Assembly (NCBI GenBank): GCA_036381235.1
Contig: DASVDE010000017.1
Coordinates: forward strand, 15,217-79,216
Direction: 5' to 3'
From: DASVDE01 sp036381235
Lineage (GTDB): Bacteria > Actinomycetota > Thermoleophilia > Solirubrobacterales > 70-9
Length of the DNA: 64,000 nucleotides
The notes beneath the pieces are model-generated. The model was not told the origin of the DNA and did not search any database. It worked only from the letters and a program-made list of their open reading frames with translations. Below are positions 16,772-25,573 of this stretch, piece after piece. Numbering within the stretch: the first letter of the stretch is position 1; each line of letters starts with the position of its first letter. A program made the translations under genes and the position numbers.

Positions 16772-17164
16772 CTAATACGGCGCCGCGGGCGACCAGTCGG
16801 CACCGCAGCGATAGGTGGCGGTCCCGCTGTGGACCACCACCCTGGCGATCCCGGCGTAGTAGATCCCCTCCAAAAAGCCGCCGAAGATAGCCCAGTTGCC
16901 TCTCGCATCGGTGTTCGCCGTGCCGACCACTTTGTCGCCGTGCCGACCCGAGGGGCCCCCTTCCAGGTAGAGCTTCACAGTGCGCCCCGCACGACATTGC
17001 ATCTTGTGGGAGGCCACTTTGCCGGTGAACTGCGAGCCCCTCCCCGAAGAGATGGTCACGGTCGATTTCGTGAATTTTTTCGCCAGCGCGCCATCCAGCA
17101 ACAACCCCGTTGCGCCCAGAACCACCAGAGCTACCGCGGCCACACTCCTAGTCCATCTCTTCAT
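16772..17164 (-). CDS. Small secreted protein, unknown function
   Basis: A 130-aa exported protein starting MKRWTRSVAAVALVVLGATG (signal peptide, cleavage near DGALA-KK). GGAGATCGGG lies just upstream as a ribosome site. The mature part has two cysteines (MQCRAGRTVKLY and YRCGADW), which could form a disulfide. It also has beta-rich segments around GSQFTGKVAS and DARGNWAIFGG, suggesting an Ig-like fold. I do not recognise a named family. An earlier ATG at 17218 adds non-hydrophobic residues and is rejected. It is convergent with nrdJ (7 bp). Confidence 0.7.
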   Translation of the reverse strand: MKRWTRSVAAVALVVLGATGLLLDGALAKKFTKSTVTISSGRGSQFTGKVASHKMQCRAGRTVKLYLEGGPSGRHGDKVVGTANTDARGNWAIFGGFLEGIYYAGIARVVVHSGTATYRCGADWSPAAPY

Positions 17165-17257
17165 CCCGATCTCCTCAGCTGTCAACCGGCCACAGAGGGC
17201 GGAGCCTATGGCACTCATCGCAGCGGAGGCAAGAGTGTCTGGCTGGTGGACGGGAGC

Positions 17258-18604
17258 TCAACCCAGAATCACCTCAGCGTTGTGGCGCGGGGTCTCGGTG
17301 ATCGCGCGGCGGAAGACTCGCTCGGGCTTGGGGTTGGCCGGGCGGATTCGATGACGCTTGACCAATTCCCTGAGGACGACCGCCATCTCGAACTGGGCGA
17401 AGGAGGCGCCGAGGCAACGGCGGACGCCGCCCCCGAAGGGAATCCAGGTGTAGGTGCCGGGCGGGTTGTCGAGAAAGCGCTCGGGCAGGAAGCGCTCGGG
17501 CTCGGGATAGATCTCGGGGTTACGGTGGACGAGATAGACGGAGGGCGTGACCGAGACGCCGGCCGGCAGCTCGTAGCCGCCGATCTCGACCGGCTCGGTG
17601 AGGCGGCGAATGACGATCGAGATCACTGGGCGCAGGCGCAGCGTCTCCTGGATAGTCGCGGTCAGATAGGCATCGTCCTCGCCGGCAACTGCCTCCGCCC
17701 GCAGTCGCTCCAACTTGTCGGGGTGGCGGGTCAGTCGCTCAACAGCCCATGAGAGTGAGGTTGCCGTCGTCTCGTGACCGGCGACGAGCAGGGTGAGCAA
17801 CTCGTCGCGTATCTCCTCGTCGCTCATCGGACTGCCGTCCTCATGGCGAGCGCCGACCAGCAACGAGAGGATGTCTTCGCGCTCATCCAAGTCGCCGGCA
17901 GTGCGGCGCTCGGCGATCTCCCTGTAGATCAGCTCATCGACCCGATCGATCCGTCGCCGAAAGGCGGGGAAGCGGCGCACCCGCTTGGGCCCGATCAGAA
18001 CCAGGGGGAGCAGCATTCTCGGGTTGGTCGTCAGGTCGAGGAAGTCGCGAAGGGCCTCGCGCAGTGGGCTGAGCCGCTCCTCCTCTCCTACGCCGAAGAC
18101 CGTGCGCAGGATGATTTCCAGGGTTATCGCCTGCATCCGAGGCCGTAGCTCGTAGGGGACGCCAGTCGGCCAGCTCTCGATCTCGGCGGCGGCGATCTCG
18201 CCCATCGTCTGCTCGTAGCCCTGCATGCGCGCGCCGTGAAAGGGCGGCAGCAACATTTTGCGCTGGCTCATGTGCGGCTTCTCGTCGAGAACCAAAAGGG
18301 AGTTGCGACCGAGGACCGGCGCGAGGATCTGGTTCCCCTCGCCGGCGTGAAAGACGCGGGGGTCGCCGGTGAAGACCTGCTTGACCGCCTCGGGATCGGC
18401 CAACATCACCCACGTGCCCTCATAGGCGATCTTCAGCGTGAAGGCGTCCCCGTAACGGTCCTGGCACGCATAGAGCATGCGCTTCGCCTGTCGCGACCAG
18501 ATCGCGGTCTGCACCGCACGCGGCAGCGGAGGGCTGGGCGGAAGCCGTCGCCGGACAGAACCGGACGCCTGTCGCTGTGCAGCCGATGTGGTCGCCGCCT
18601 CCAT
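17258..18604 (-). CDS. Cytochrome P450
   Basis: Heme-thiolate monooxygenase, 448 aa, soluble. The I-helix oxygen motif LLVAGHETTATSL, the K-helix ETLRLRP (ExxR), the PERFLPERF segment and the heme loop FGGGVRRCLGASFAQ with axial C397 are all present. The proline-rich N-terminus (LPPSPPLPR) is the hinge-like start common to CYP110/CYP102-like bacterial P450s. No ferredoxin or reductase gene lies beside it, so electrons must come from elsewhere. The substrate is unknown. Downstream lies the small secreted protein at 16772; upstream lies an Excalibur protein, neither obviously linked. Confidence 0.93.
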   Translation of the reverse strand: MEAATTSAAQRQASGSVRRRLPPSPPLPRAVQTAIWSRQAKRMLYACQDRYGDAFTLKIAYEGTWVMLADPEAVKQVFTGDPRVFHAGEGNQILAPVLGRNSLLVLDEKPHMSQRKMLLPPFHGARMQGYEQTMGEIAAAEIESWPTGVPYELRPRMQAITLEIILRTVFGVGEEERLSPLREALRDFLDLTTNPRMLLPLVLIGPKRVRRFPAFRRRIDRVDELIYREIAERRTAGDLDEREDILSLLVGARHEDGSPMSDEEIRDELLTLLVAGHETTATSLSWAVERLTRHPDKLERLRAEAVAGEDDAYLTATIQETLRLRPVISIVIRRLTEPVEIGGYELPAGVSVTPSVYLVHRNPEIYPEPERFLPERFLDNPPGTYTWIPFGGGVRRCLGASFAQFEMAVVLRELVKRHRIRPANPKPERVFRRAITETPRHNAEVILG

Positions 18605-18673
18605 ACTGCCTGGCTGCAGGCTAGCGCTGAGACCGACGGCGCCGTGTGAGATGCGTACGACCCGGTTCGTTCG

Positions 18674-18898
18674 CTACGGCAGGCTCTCGCAGGCAATCCC
18701 GTCGTGGTCGGCGTCGAGCCGGTGGGGATCTCTGCGTGGGTTGTGCTTCTTGAAAAAGCGCTGTGCCTGGGCGTGGGTCCTGAAGTCCGAGCAATCTCGG
18801 TCTTGGAATGCGCTTGCGGATTGGGCCGAGAGCAGGCCAACCAGCAGCGCGATGACCAACAGAAACGTGGCCAAACGGCGTCGCGGCAAGGGATTCAA
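18674..18898 (-). CDS. Excalibur calcium-binding domain secreted protein
   Basis: A 74-aa exported protein: signal peptide about residues 1-31 (ATFLLVIALLVGLLSAQSA), then a single Excalibur domain. It carries the DCSDF...AQRFF...LDADHDGIACESLP pattern, two cysteines and the Dx(D)xDG calcium loop. GGGAGG sits about 8 bases before the ATG. Excalibur domains occur at the surface of Gram-positive bacteria, and their precise role is unknown. A 40-bp perfect palindrome lies in its 5' untranslated region, 12 bases before the start. Confidence 0.85.
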   Translation of the reverse strand: MNPLPRRRLATFLLVIALLVGLLSAQSASAFQDRDCSDFRTHAQAQRFFKKHNPRRDPHRLDADHDGIACESLP

Positions 18899-18909
18899 GA
18901 CAACCTCCC

Positions 18910-18949
18910 AGGTAGGTATTGCTCAGATCGATCTGAGCAATACCTACCT
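18910..18949. repeat. 40-bp perfect palindrome
   Basis: Two 20-bp arms (first arm AGGTAGGTATTGCTCAGATC) meet with no loop. It is AT-richer than its surroundings. It lies between the 18967 gene's stop and the Excalibur start. It could be an operator, a terminator for the upstream gene or a palindromic element. The symmetry is exact. Confidence 0.85.
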
Positions 18950-18966
18950 CAGGCCGCTGGTGCCGG

Positions 18967-19167
18967 TCAACCGGAGACGGCCACTCGGATCAGAATGCGC
19001 CCCCCGCATTTGAGCTGAGCGGAACCGTCCTCAAAGCGGAGAAGGCGGAGCGTTCGCGGCCTCGGACACGAGCCTCGCGGAACATCTCCTGACACCGCCG
19101 CGTCGGTATGGGCAAGGGTTGTGATGGCCAGGACGGTTGTGAACAGCGCTATCGGCTTCATTCGCAT
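18967..19167 (-). CDS. Small secreted peptide, unknown
   Basis: Starts MRMKPIALFTTVLAITTLAH, a plausible signal peptide with cleavage near HTDAA. The mature part is only about 43 residues, with two cysteines (GSCPRP and LKCGGR). A longer frame from 19206 adds a charged stretch and is less likely. I recognise no family. Coding status rests on the signal-like N-terminus and on the location between two other genes. It could also be non-coding. Confidence 0.45.
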   Translation of the reverse strand: MRMKPIALFTTVLAITTLAHTDAAVSGDVPRGSCPRPRTLRLLRFEDGSAQLKCGGRILIRVAVSG

Positions 19168-19222
19168 CCAAGCCTCGTGCCCATGGATCTCTCCCCGCCG
19201 TCGCATAGCATGCGCCTCGCCC

Positions 19223-20290
19223 GTGGCCGCATCGCCTCGTCTGCCCTCGTCGGTCGAGTACCGGATCCTGCACTCCTTCTGCCGGTTGCCGCCGCGCGTC
19301 CAGCATCGCCTCTTCGGCCCTCCGCCGGAGATAGACGGGCAGGTGCTCGCCTCCGACCTTCACGTGCTGATGGCCCTGGCGGCGAGAGTCGGGGACAGCT
19401 CGCTGACCGGGAGTCTGCCGCCGGAGGAGGCGCGCGCCTTCGTTCGCAAGGCGGTCGCCTCCTCATCGGGCCCGCCGATACCGATGGCCCAGCTGCTCAA
19501 GTTCGAGATCCCCGGACCCGCCAGCATGCTGCGGGCGCGCCTCTACGTTCCCTTCGGGGCGCCGCCGCCGCCACGGCCGATGCTCGTCCATTTCCACGGG
19601 GGAGGCTGGATGGTCGGCGACCTCGACACCCACGACAGCGTCTGCCGGTTCCTCGCCGCGCACTCGGGCGCGGCGGTCCTCTCCTCCACCTACCGCCTCG
19701 CCCCCGAGCATCCCTTTCCCGCCGCGGTCGAGGACGCGCAGGCCGCGTTTCGCTGGGCCTTCGCGCTCACCGCGGAGCTGGGCGCCGACCCGCGCCGCAT
19801 CGCGGTCGGAGGAGACAGCGCAGGCGCCAATCTCGCCGCGGGAGTCTGCATCGCTATGCGCGACTCCGATGGGCCTCAGGCGGCGATGCAGCTGCTGATC
19901 TATCCGGCGACCGACGCGATCGAGCCGCTCCCATCGCGACGCCTCTTCAGCAGTGGGTTCAAATTGACCCAGGCGGACATCGACCACTGCCAGCGCGCCT
20001 ATCTCCCGGACGAGGCCATGGGCTATGAGCCCCTCGCGTCGATCCTGCGCGCCCCGGATCTCTCAAACCTGCCACCCGCCTACGTCGCCACCGCCGGGTT
20101 CGACCCGCTTCGCGACGAGGGCGAGGCTTTCGCGGCGCGGATGAAAGCCGAAGGAGTGCGGGTGGCGTTCCGCCGACACCCGCGGCTCCTCCACACCTTC
20201 GCGAACCTGACCTCGGTCTCCCGCTCCTCACGGGCAGCGATGCTGGAGGCGGCCGGCGCCCTGCGTATGGGCCTGGCCTACTCGTACTGA
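19223..20290 (+). CDS. Alpha/beta-hydrolase, hormone-sensitive-lipase family esterase
   Basis: About 355 aa from GTG 19223 (VAASPRLPSSVEYRILH). Oxyanion-hole motif FHGGGWM; nucleophile Ser in GGDSAGANLA; catalytic Asp in GFDPLRDEGEAF; His in RLLHTFANL. This is the HSL (family IV) carboxylesterase layout, acting on short acyl esters. No signal peptide is convincing. Earlier in-frame starts (19121) would run through the divergent small gene and are rejected. Its last 13 bases overlap the 3' end of the FtsX permease on the minus strand. Confidence 0.88.
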   Translation: MAASPRLPSSVEYRILHSFCRLPPRVQHRLFGPPPEIDGQVLASDLHVLMALAARVGDSSLTGSLPPEEARAFVRKAVASSSGPPIPMAQLLKFEIPGPASMLRARLYVPFGAPPPPRPMLVHFHGGGWMVGDLDTHDSVCRFLAAHSGAAVLSSTYRLAPEHPFPAAVEDAQAAFRWAFALTAELGADPRRIAVGGDSAGANLAAGVCIAMRDSDGPQAAMQLLIYPATDAIEPLPSRRLFSSGFKLTQADIDHCQRAYLPDEAMGYEPLASILRAPDLSNLPPAYVATAGFDPLRDEGEAFAARMKAEGVRVAFRRHPRLLHTFANLTSVSRSSRAAMLEAAGALRMGLAYSY

Positions 20291-22827
20291 AGCGCTTCGA
20301 GCACGTTCAGCCTCGACGCGCGACGCGCGGGGGCTATCGCCGCGATCACGCCCGCGACCGCGGCAAAGACCAGCAGCACGACCAGCGTTCCCACCGGGTA
20401 GGAGAGGGTGAAACCCTCGTCCTTCAGCGGCTGCGCAATCAACGCCGCGAAGATCACCCCGAGAATCATCCCCAGGATCGCGCCGATCAATGCCGTGATC
20501 ACCGCCTCGTAGCGGATCATCGTCCGCACCTGACGGCGCGACATGCCGATTGCTCGCAACATCCCCAGCTCCTGGGTCCGCTCGTGGATCGAGAGCGCCA
20601 GCGTGTTGGCGATCCCGAACAGAGAGACGATTATCGCCAGCGCCAGCAGCGCGTAGATCAGGCCGAGCAGCTGATTGACCTGATCCTCCTGGCTCTGCTT
20701 CAACTCCTGCTGGTTGAGCACATCGGCGGTCGGGAAGGCGCGCTCCATCGCAGTGGTCAGAGCGGTCTGGACCCTGTCGGCGTCCGCGCCTGGCACCAGC
20801 TTGATGAAGTCGAAGACATCGTCGGACTGGTCGAACTCGCGGGCCATCAGCCGCTGAGTGACGAGAGCGCTGCCGAGCAGGTCGGCGTTGTCCTCGAACT
20901 CGCCGACCACCTCGAGGGTTGGTCGCTTGCCGATTTGAGTGAAGAAGCGGACCCGGTCGCCCAGCTCAAACCCGTTGGAGGAGGCGAAGGACTTGTCCAG
21001 GATGACCTCGCCGTCGGTGAGCCCGCGCAGGGTCGCCGGGCCTCCCTCTGTCCAATCGATTGTCAGCACTCGCCCGGCGTCGCGGCCGAGCGCCGAGATG
21101 CGCGGCTTGCCCGACGCTCCCTCGACCTTGGCCTGCGTGGCGCGCAGCGTCGAGACGGTCGCGACTCCCGGGATCCGGCGCGCCTCGGCAGCGACGCCCG
21201 GGGAGATCGGTGAGAAGCCGTCGCTGTTCTGGATCACCAGCTCGCCCTGGAAGCTGTCGTCGATTGCGCTGGCGATCGACCCCTTGATCCCGGCGGCAAA
21301 AACAGTGACGAAGGCGACCACAGCCAGGCCAATCATCAGCGCGGCGGCGGTGACCGCCGTCCGGGCGGGGTTGCGCTGCGTGTTCTCGCGGGCGAGGCGT
21401 CCGGTCAATCGGCGCAGACGCTGCAGCGGCCAGCCGACAATCGAGGCAAGCGGTCGCACCAGTCGAGGACTGAACAGGGAGACGGCGAGGACGACGGCAA
21501 CCGCGCCGCCCCCCATCAGCCCGGCTGCCTCGCCCCCACCTGCGTCACCGAAAAGGCCGATCAGGACCATCGCCATGCCGGCTGCTCCGAGCAGGACGGC
21601 GAGGGCCGCGTAGACGATCTTGCGGCGGTGGCTGGCTGGGATCTCCAGCGCCTGCAACGCCGCGATCGGCGGCACCCGGGTGGCGCGCAGCGCCGGCACG
21701 AAGGAGGAGGCCAGGGTTACGACGATCCCAATCGCAAATGCGGCGACGACCGTGCGGTCCTTCAGGACCAGGGCCGTAGTGGGCAGGTCGATCCCGATCG
21801 CGATGAAGAGCGCATTCAGCCCCCTGGCGATCCCGAAGCCGCAGGCGAGCCCGACCAGCGCTCCGAGCAGGCCGATCGCCAGCGCCTCGACCACGACCGA
21901 GACGAGGATCTGCCCGCGGGCGGCGCCGAGCGTGCGCAGCATCCCGAACTCGGTGACCCGCTGGGCGACGGTGATCGAGAAGGTGTTGAAAATCAGGAAG
22001 GCACCGACAAAGAGGGCGACGAAGGCGAAGACCAGCAGCGCGATCCGCAGGAAGCCGAGGTTGTCGCGGATCTGGTTGGAGGAGCGGTTGGCGTTCTCCT
22101 CGGCCGTCTCGACGCGCACCGACGGTGGAGCGAAGCGCTCTATCCGTTGTTTCAACACCTCGGGAGAGACGCCCGGCTTGGCGGCGATGGAGATCTGGTC
22201 GAAGCGGCCGACCTTGCCGGTGATCCGCTGCGCCTCGGGCAGGGTGACCTGGGCGATGCTGGCGCCGCCGAAGGAGGCGTCGCCAAGCTTGGTCAAGCCG
22301 ACCAACCGATAGCGCTTGGCGCGGCTGACGGAGGCGAGCTCGATCTCGTCGCCGATGCCGATCCCGGCCTCCTCCGCAGCCGACTTGTCGAGCGAGGCCT
22401 GCCCCGGGCCCCGCGGCCGGCCCCCCTCGACGTAGGTGAGCGACTCAAGCCCGCCGGGCAGAGTCGAGGAGATGAACTTGGGGGCAAACTTGGAGCCGAT
22501 CGCATCGCCATTCGCGTCGAAGAAACCCCCGGGGGTGAAGATCGCGCCCGCGGCGAGCCCAACGCCCGGCGTCCGCTTCACCTCGGGCAGCAAAGCGGCG
22601 CTGAAACTGGGGATCTCACCGCTGTCCTGCTGGACCTCATCCTTGGCAGAGATCACCACGCTGGTTCCCTTCAGCGAGTCGGCGAAGATCTCGTCAAAGG
22701 CGGCGAAGGTCGTGTCGGTGAGGATGTAGGTGCCGGCGACGAAGGCGACGCCGATCACCACCGCAAGAGTGGTCGTCAGGGCGCGTACCTTGCGGGCCCA
22801 GAGGCTCTTGACGGCGAGGCTAGTCAA
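20278..22827 (-). CDS. ABC transporter permease, FtsX/MacB-like (two FtsX domains)
   Basis: An 849-aa membrane component of an ABC export or mechanotransmission complex. The first helix is in LTTTLAVVIGVAFVAGTYIL, followed by a large extracytoplasmic region. The first FtsX domain (about 255-375) holds VTEFGMLRTLGAARGQI. A central hinge with two helices and a second extracytoplasmic part follow. The second FtsX domain (about 720-845) has TQELGMLRAIGMSRRQV and ends in ASRLNVLEALQYE. Duplicated layouts of this type export lipids, peptides or antibiotics. It is translated from an 8-base overlap with the ATPase gene, which lies upstream in the same operon. Confidence 0.9.
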   Translation of the reverse strand: MTSLAVKSLWARKVRALTTTLAVVIGVAFVAGTYILTDTTFAAFDEIFADSLKGTSVVISAKDEVQQDSGEIPSFSAALLPEVKRTPGVGLAAGAIFTPGGFFDANGDAIGSKFAPKFISSTLPGGLESLTYVEGGRPRGPGQASLDKSAAEEAGIGIGDEIELASVSRAKRYRLVGLTKLGDASFGGASIAQVTLPEAQRITGKVGRFDQISIAAKPGVSPEVLKQRIERFAPPSVRVETAEENANRSSNQIRDNLGFLRIALLVFAFVALFVGAFLIFNTFSITVAQRVTEFGMLRTLGAARGQILVSVVVEALAIGLLGALVGLACGFGIARGLNALFIAIGIDLPTTALVLKDRTVVAAFAIGIVVTLASSFVPALRATRVPPIAALQALEIPASHRRKIVYAALAVLLGAAGMAMVLIGLFGDAGGGEAAGLMGGGAVAVVLAVSLFSPRLVRPLASIVGWPLQRLRRLTGRLARENTQRNPARTAVTAAALMIGLAVVAFVTVFAAGIKGSIASAIDDSFQGELVIQNSDGFSPISPGVAAEARRIPGVATVSTLRATQAKVEGASGKPRISALGRDAGRVLTIDWTEGGPATLRGLTDGEVILDKSFASSNGFELGDRVRFFTQIGKRPTLEVVGEFEDNADLLGSALVTQRLMAREFDQSDDVFDFIKLVPGADADRVQTALTTAMERAFPTADVLNQQELKQSQEDQVNQLLGLIYALLALAIIVSLFGIANTLALSIHERTQELGMLRAIGMSRRQVRTMIRYEAVITALIGAILGMILGVIFAALIAQPLKDEGFTLSYPVGTLVVLLVFAAVAGVIAAIAPARRASRLNVLEALQYE

Positions 22828-23566
22828 TCTGCTTCAGCAGCTCGATCACATCGTCCGGCGAGCCAGGCGCATCGTCGTGGACGATCCGCCCGTCGCGGAG
22901 GGTGATCAGCCGGTCGGCATGGGCAGCGGCAGCGGGGTCGTGGGTGACCATCACCACGGTCTGGTCGAAGTCGTCGACCGCCTGCCGCAGCAAGTGGAGA
23001 ACCTCCCCGCTTGACTTCGAGTCGAGGTTGCCGGTCGGCTCGTCGGCGAAGACGACGGCTGGTTTGGAGACCAACGCTCGGGCAACCGCGACCCGCTGCT
23101 GTTGACCCCCCGACAGCTCAGAGGGTCGGTGGGTCCGGCGATCCTCGAGCCCAACCGCCTCGATCAGCTGGTCCAGCCACGCCTGGTCGGGCTTGCGCCC
23201 GGCAATCGACAGCGGCAGGACCAGATTCTCCTCCGCAGTCAGAACCGGCAGCAGGTTGAAGAACTGGAAGACGAAGCCGAGCTTGTCGCGGCGCAGCTTG
23301 GTCAGCTCGCCGTCGTCGAGGCCGGTGATCTCGACCCCGTCGAGGCTCACCGTGCCGGAGGTCGGCCTGTCGAGGCCGGCGAGGATGTGCATCAGGGTCG
23401 ACTTCCCCGAGCCCGACGGCCCCATGATCGCGGTGAAGCGGTTGCGCTCGAAGGCAGTGGTGACGCCGGCCAGCGCGTCGACCGCCGCCGCCCCCTCGCC
23501 AAAGCGACGAGTGACGTCGGTGGCGGTCACGACCTCGGCAATCGCCTGTGTCTTCTGGTCGTCCAT
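22820..23566 (-). CDS. ABC transporter ATP-binding protein (MacB/LolD type)
   Basis: A 248-aa ATPase partner of the permease at 20278. Walker A GPSGSGKST, Q-loop FVFQFFNLLP, signature LSGGQQQR, Walker B VVFADEPT, D-loop NLDS and switch His in VTHDP are all present. MDDQKTQ is chosen as start because the longer frame runs into the divergent HAD gene. The 3' end overlaps the permease start by 8 bases. It is divergent from the HAD phosphatase, with 52 bp between the starts. Confidence 0.93.
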   Translation of the reverse strand: MDDQKTQAIAEVVTATDVTRRFGEGAAAVDALAGVTTAFERNRFTAIMGPSGSGKSTLMHILAGLDRPTSGTVSLDGVEITGLDDGELTKLRRDKLGFVFQFFNLLPVLTAEENLVLPLSIAGRKPDQAWLDQLIEAVGLEDRRTHRPSELSGGQQQRVAVARALVSKPAVVFADEPTGNLDSKSSGEVLHLLRQAVDDFDQTVVMVTHDPAAAAHADRLITLRDGRIVHDDAPGSPDDVIELLKQID

Positions 23567-23604
23567 CGGAGGCACGGTACCGAGGTCTCCACCTGGACTT
23601 GATC

Positions 23605-23610
23605 TAGCCT
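23605..23610 (+). promoter_or_regulatory. -10 hexamer TAGCCT for HAD gene
   Basis: TAGCCT is spaced 8 bases from GTG 23619 with no ribosome site between, which fits a leaderless transcript starting at that GTG. Confidence 0.35.
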
Positions 23611-23618
23611 GCGCCCCC

Positions 23619-24404
23619 GTGGCCCTGATGGACGAACTCGACGGATTCCTGATCGACCTCGACGGGGTTGTGTGGGAGGGAGCCGACCTCATACCCGGGG
23701 CGGTCGAGGCGATAACCGCGCTGCTGGGGCAAGGCAAGGAGATCGTCTTTGTCACCAACAACTCGGTGCGTGCGCCGGCCCGCTATGCCGAGCGCCTGCG
23801 GGAAGCCGGAATCGCGGTGGCGGACGAGCGAGTGGTTACCGCCGGGGCGACCACCGCCGAGTTGGCGGCGGAGCGGATGGGGCACGGAGCGACCGCCTTC
23901 GTGATCGGGGCGCCCGGCTTCAAGGAGACGGTCGCAGCAGCTGGACTGGAGTTGCTGGACGGCCAGGTCGGACAGGATGCCGACGCGGTGGTCGTCTCCG
24001 GTCACCGCGAATTCGACTATGCGGAGCTGCTGACCGCAACCCGCGCCCTGCAGGGCGGCGCCGCCTTGTTCGCCACCAGCCGCGACCCGACCCTGCCGAT
24101 GCCCGGGGGGGCCTGGCCGGGGACAGGGGCGACGCTGGCGGCGATAGAGACGGCATCCGGAAAGAGAGCGGAGATAGGCGGCAAGCCGGAGCGCCACCTC
24201 TTCGACCTCGCCCGCAAGCTGATCGGCGAGGCCGAACGGGTGGCGATGGTCGGGGACCGGATCGCCTCCGACATAGAGGGCGGCCGCCGGGCAGGGCTGG
24301 AGACGATCCTGGTGCTCACCGGGGCCACCTCGCGCGAGGAAGCGGCGGACGCCGACCCGCCTCCCGACCACGTCGTCGACGACCTCGCCGGGTTGATTCG
24401 ATGA
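23619..24404 (+). CDS. HAD-superfamily class IIA phosphatase (NagD/PGP-like)
   Basis: About 261 aa. Motif I is IDLDGVVW near residue 12. Motif II is VTNNS. The class IIA cap (about 80-180) contains the GAPGFKETV and VVVSGHREFDY segments. GKPERHLF is the family lysine region, and motif III is VGDRIASDIEGGRRAG. The family dephosphorylates glycerol-phosphate, phosphoglycolate or nucleotides. A leaderless start at GTG 23619 is likely; ATG 23628 is the alternative. Its stop overlaps the MFS start as ATGA, so the two are co-expressed. Confidence 0.9.
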   Translation: MALMDELDGFLIDLDGVVWEGADLIPGAVEAITALLGQGKEIVFVTNNSVRAPARYAERLREAGIAVADERVVTAGATTAELAAERMGHGATAFVIGAPGFKETVAAAGLELLDGQVGQDADAVVVSGHREFDYAELLTATRALQGGAALFATSRDPTLPMPGGAWPGTGATLAAIETASGKRAEIGGKPERHLFDLARKLIGEAERVAMVGDRIASDIEGGRRAGLETILVLTGATSREEAADADPPPDHVVDDLAGLIR

Positions 24405-25573
24405 GCGTCACCGCCGAAGCGCCCACGCCGACCATTCCCAGCCCGGGCACCGCCTTCGCCGGCATCTTCGCCGTCACCTTCTGCGGACTGCTCGCGGTGG
24501 GCGCGGTGCTGCCGGTGCTGCCCCGTTACGTACACGGGCCGCTGGACGGAGGCAACGTCGCGGTCGGAGTTGTGATCGGCTCCTACGCCGCCACCGGCCT
24601 GCTGCTGCGCCCCCTCGCCGGCCGCTTCGCCGACCACCGTGGCCGCAAGCCCACGGTTGTGGCCGGCTCGATCCTGGTCGCGCTGGCCGGCTTCATGTAC
24701 CTGCTGCCGTTGGGGGTCGCGGGCCTGATCGCCTCTCGCTTGGTTCTTGGCGCCGGCGAGGGGACGGTGTTCACCGCCGGTTCGGCCTGGATCGTCGACA
24801 TCGCCCCGCCCGACCGGCGAGGACGGGTAATCGGCCTCTACGGTCTGGCGGTCTGGGCGGGGCTCAGCGTCGGCCCGTTGATCGGCGAGCTGATCCTCCA
24901 CACCGGCGACTACACCATGGTTTGGCTCTTCGCCGGTGCAGCGCCGCTGATTGGGGCGCTGATCGCCTTCCGGCTTCCCGACCCGTTTCGCCCGACAGCC
25001 GTCGCCGAGCACGAGCACCATCCGCTGATCGCGCGTGAGGCGGTGCGACCGGGCATCGCCCTCGCCCTCGCCTCGGTCGGATACGCGACCGTCGCCGCCT
25101 TCGTCGTGCTCCACCTCGACGCTCGCGATGTCGGCCACGGCGCGACGGTGTTCGGCGCCTTCGCGACGATGGTGGTGCTCACCCGCTTGATTGGTGGCGA
25201 CCTCCCCGATCGAATCGGGCCGGCGCGGGTCGCCTTCGCGGCCGCCCTGGTCGAAGTGGTGGGGTTGGCGACGATCGCTCTCGCCCACAGCCTGCCGGTG
25301 GCGCTGGCGGGAGCGCTCGCGATGGGCGCCGCCTTCTCCCTGCTGTACCCATCGCTCTCGTTGATCGTCGTCAGCCGCGTCCCGGAAACCCGCCGCGGCG
25401 CTGCGCTCGGCACCTTCACCGCCTTCTTCGACGCGGGCGTCGGGCTGGGCGCTCCGCTTGCCGGCGCGGCGGCGGCGCTGGCCGGCTATGAGGGCGCCTT
25501 CCTCTTCGCCTCGCTCTTCGGGTTGGTTTCCGCGGCGACGATCGCGCTGGCGATCAGCCGCCGCGTTCGCTGA
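24401..25573 (+). CDS. MFS transporter (12-TM)
   Basis: A 390-aa inner-membrane transporter. The first helix is in AFAGIFAVTFCGLLAVGAVL. The motif A variant GRFADHRGRKPTV follows helix 2, and motif C-like PLIGELI follows later. The cytoplasmic central loop is short and His-rich (AEHEHHPLIAREA). Twelve helices are expected, with a second GGDLPDRIGPARV motif A in the C-half. The substrate is unknown; sugar or drug exporters are closest in pattern. It is coupled to the HAD gene by a 4-base overlap. Its last 20 bases overlap the convergent thioesterase gene. Confidence 0.88.
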   Translation: MSVTAEAPTPTIPSPGTAFAGIFAVTFCGLLAVGAVLPVLPRYVHGPLDGGNVAVGVVIGSYAATGLLLRPLAGRFADHRGRKPTVVAGSILVALAGFMYLLPLGVAGLIASRLVLGAGEGTVFTAGSAWIVDIAPPDRRGRVIGLYGLAVWAGLSVGPLIGELILHTGDYTMVWLFAGAAPLIGALIAFRLPDPFRPTAVAEHEHHPLIAREAVRPGIALALASVGYATVAAFVVLHLDARDVGHGATVFGAFATMVVLTRLIGGDLPDRIGPARVAFAAALVEVVGLATIALAHSLPVALAGALAMGAAFSLLYPSLSLIVVSRVPETRRGAALGTFTAFFDAGVGLGAPLAGAAAALAGYEGAFLFASLFGLVSAATIALAISRRVR

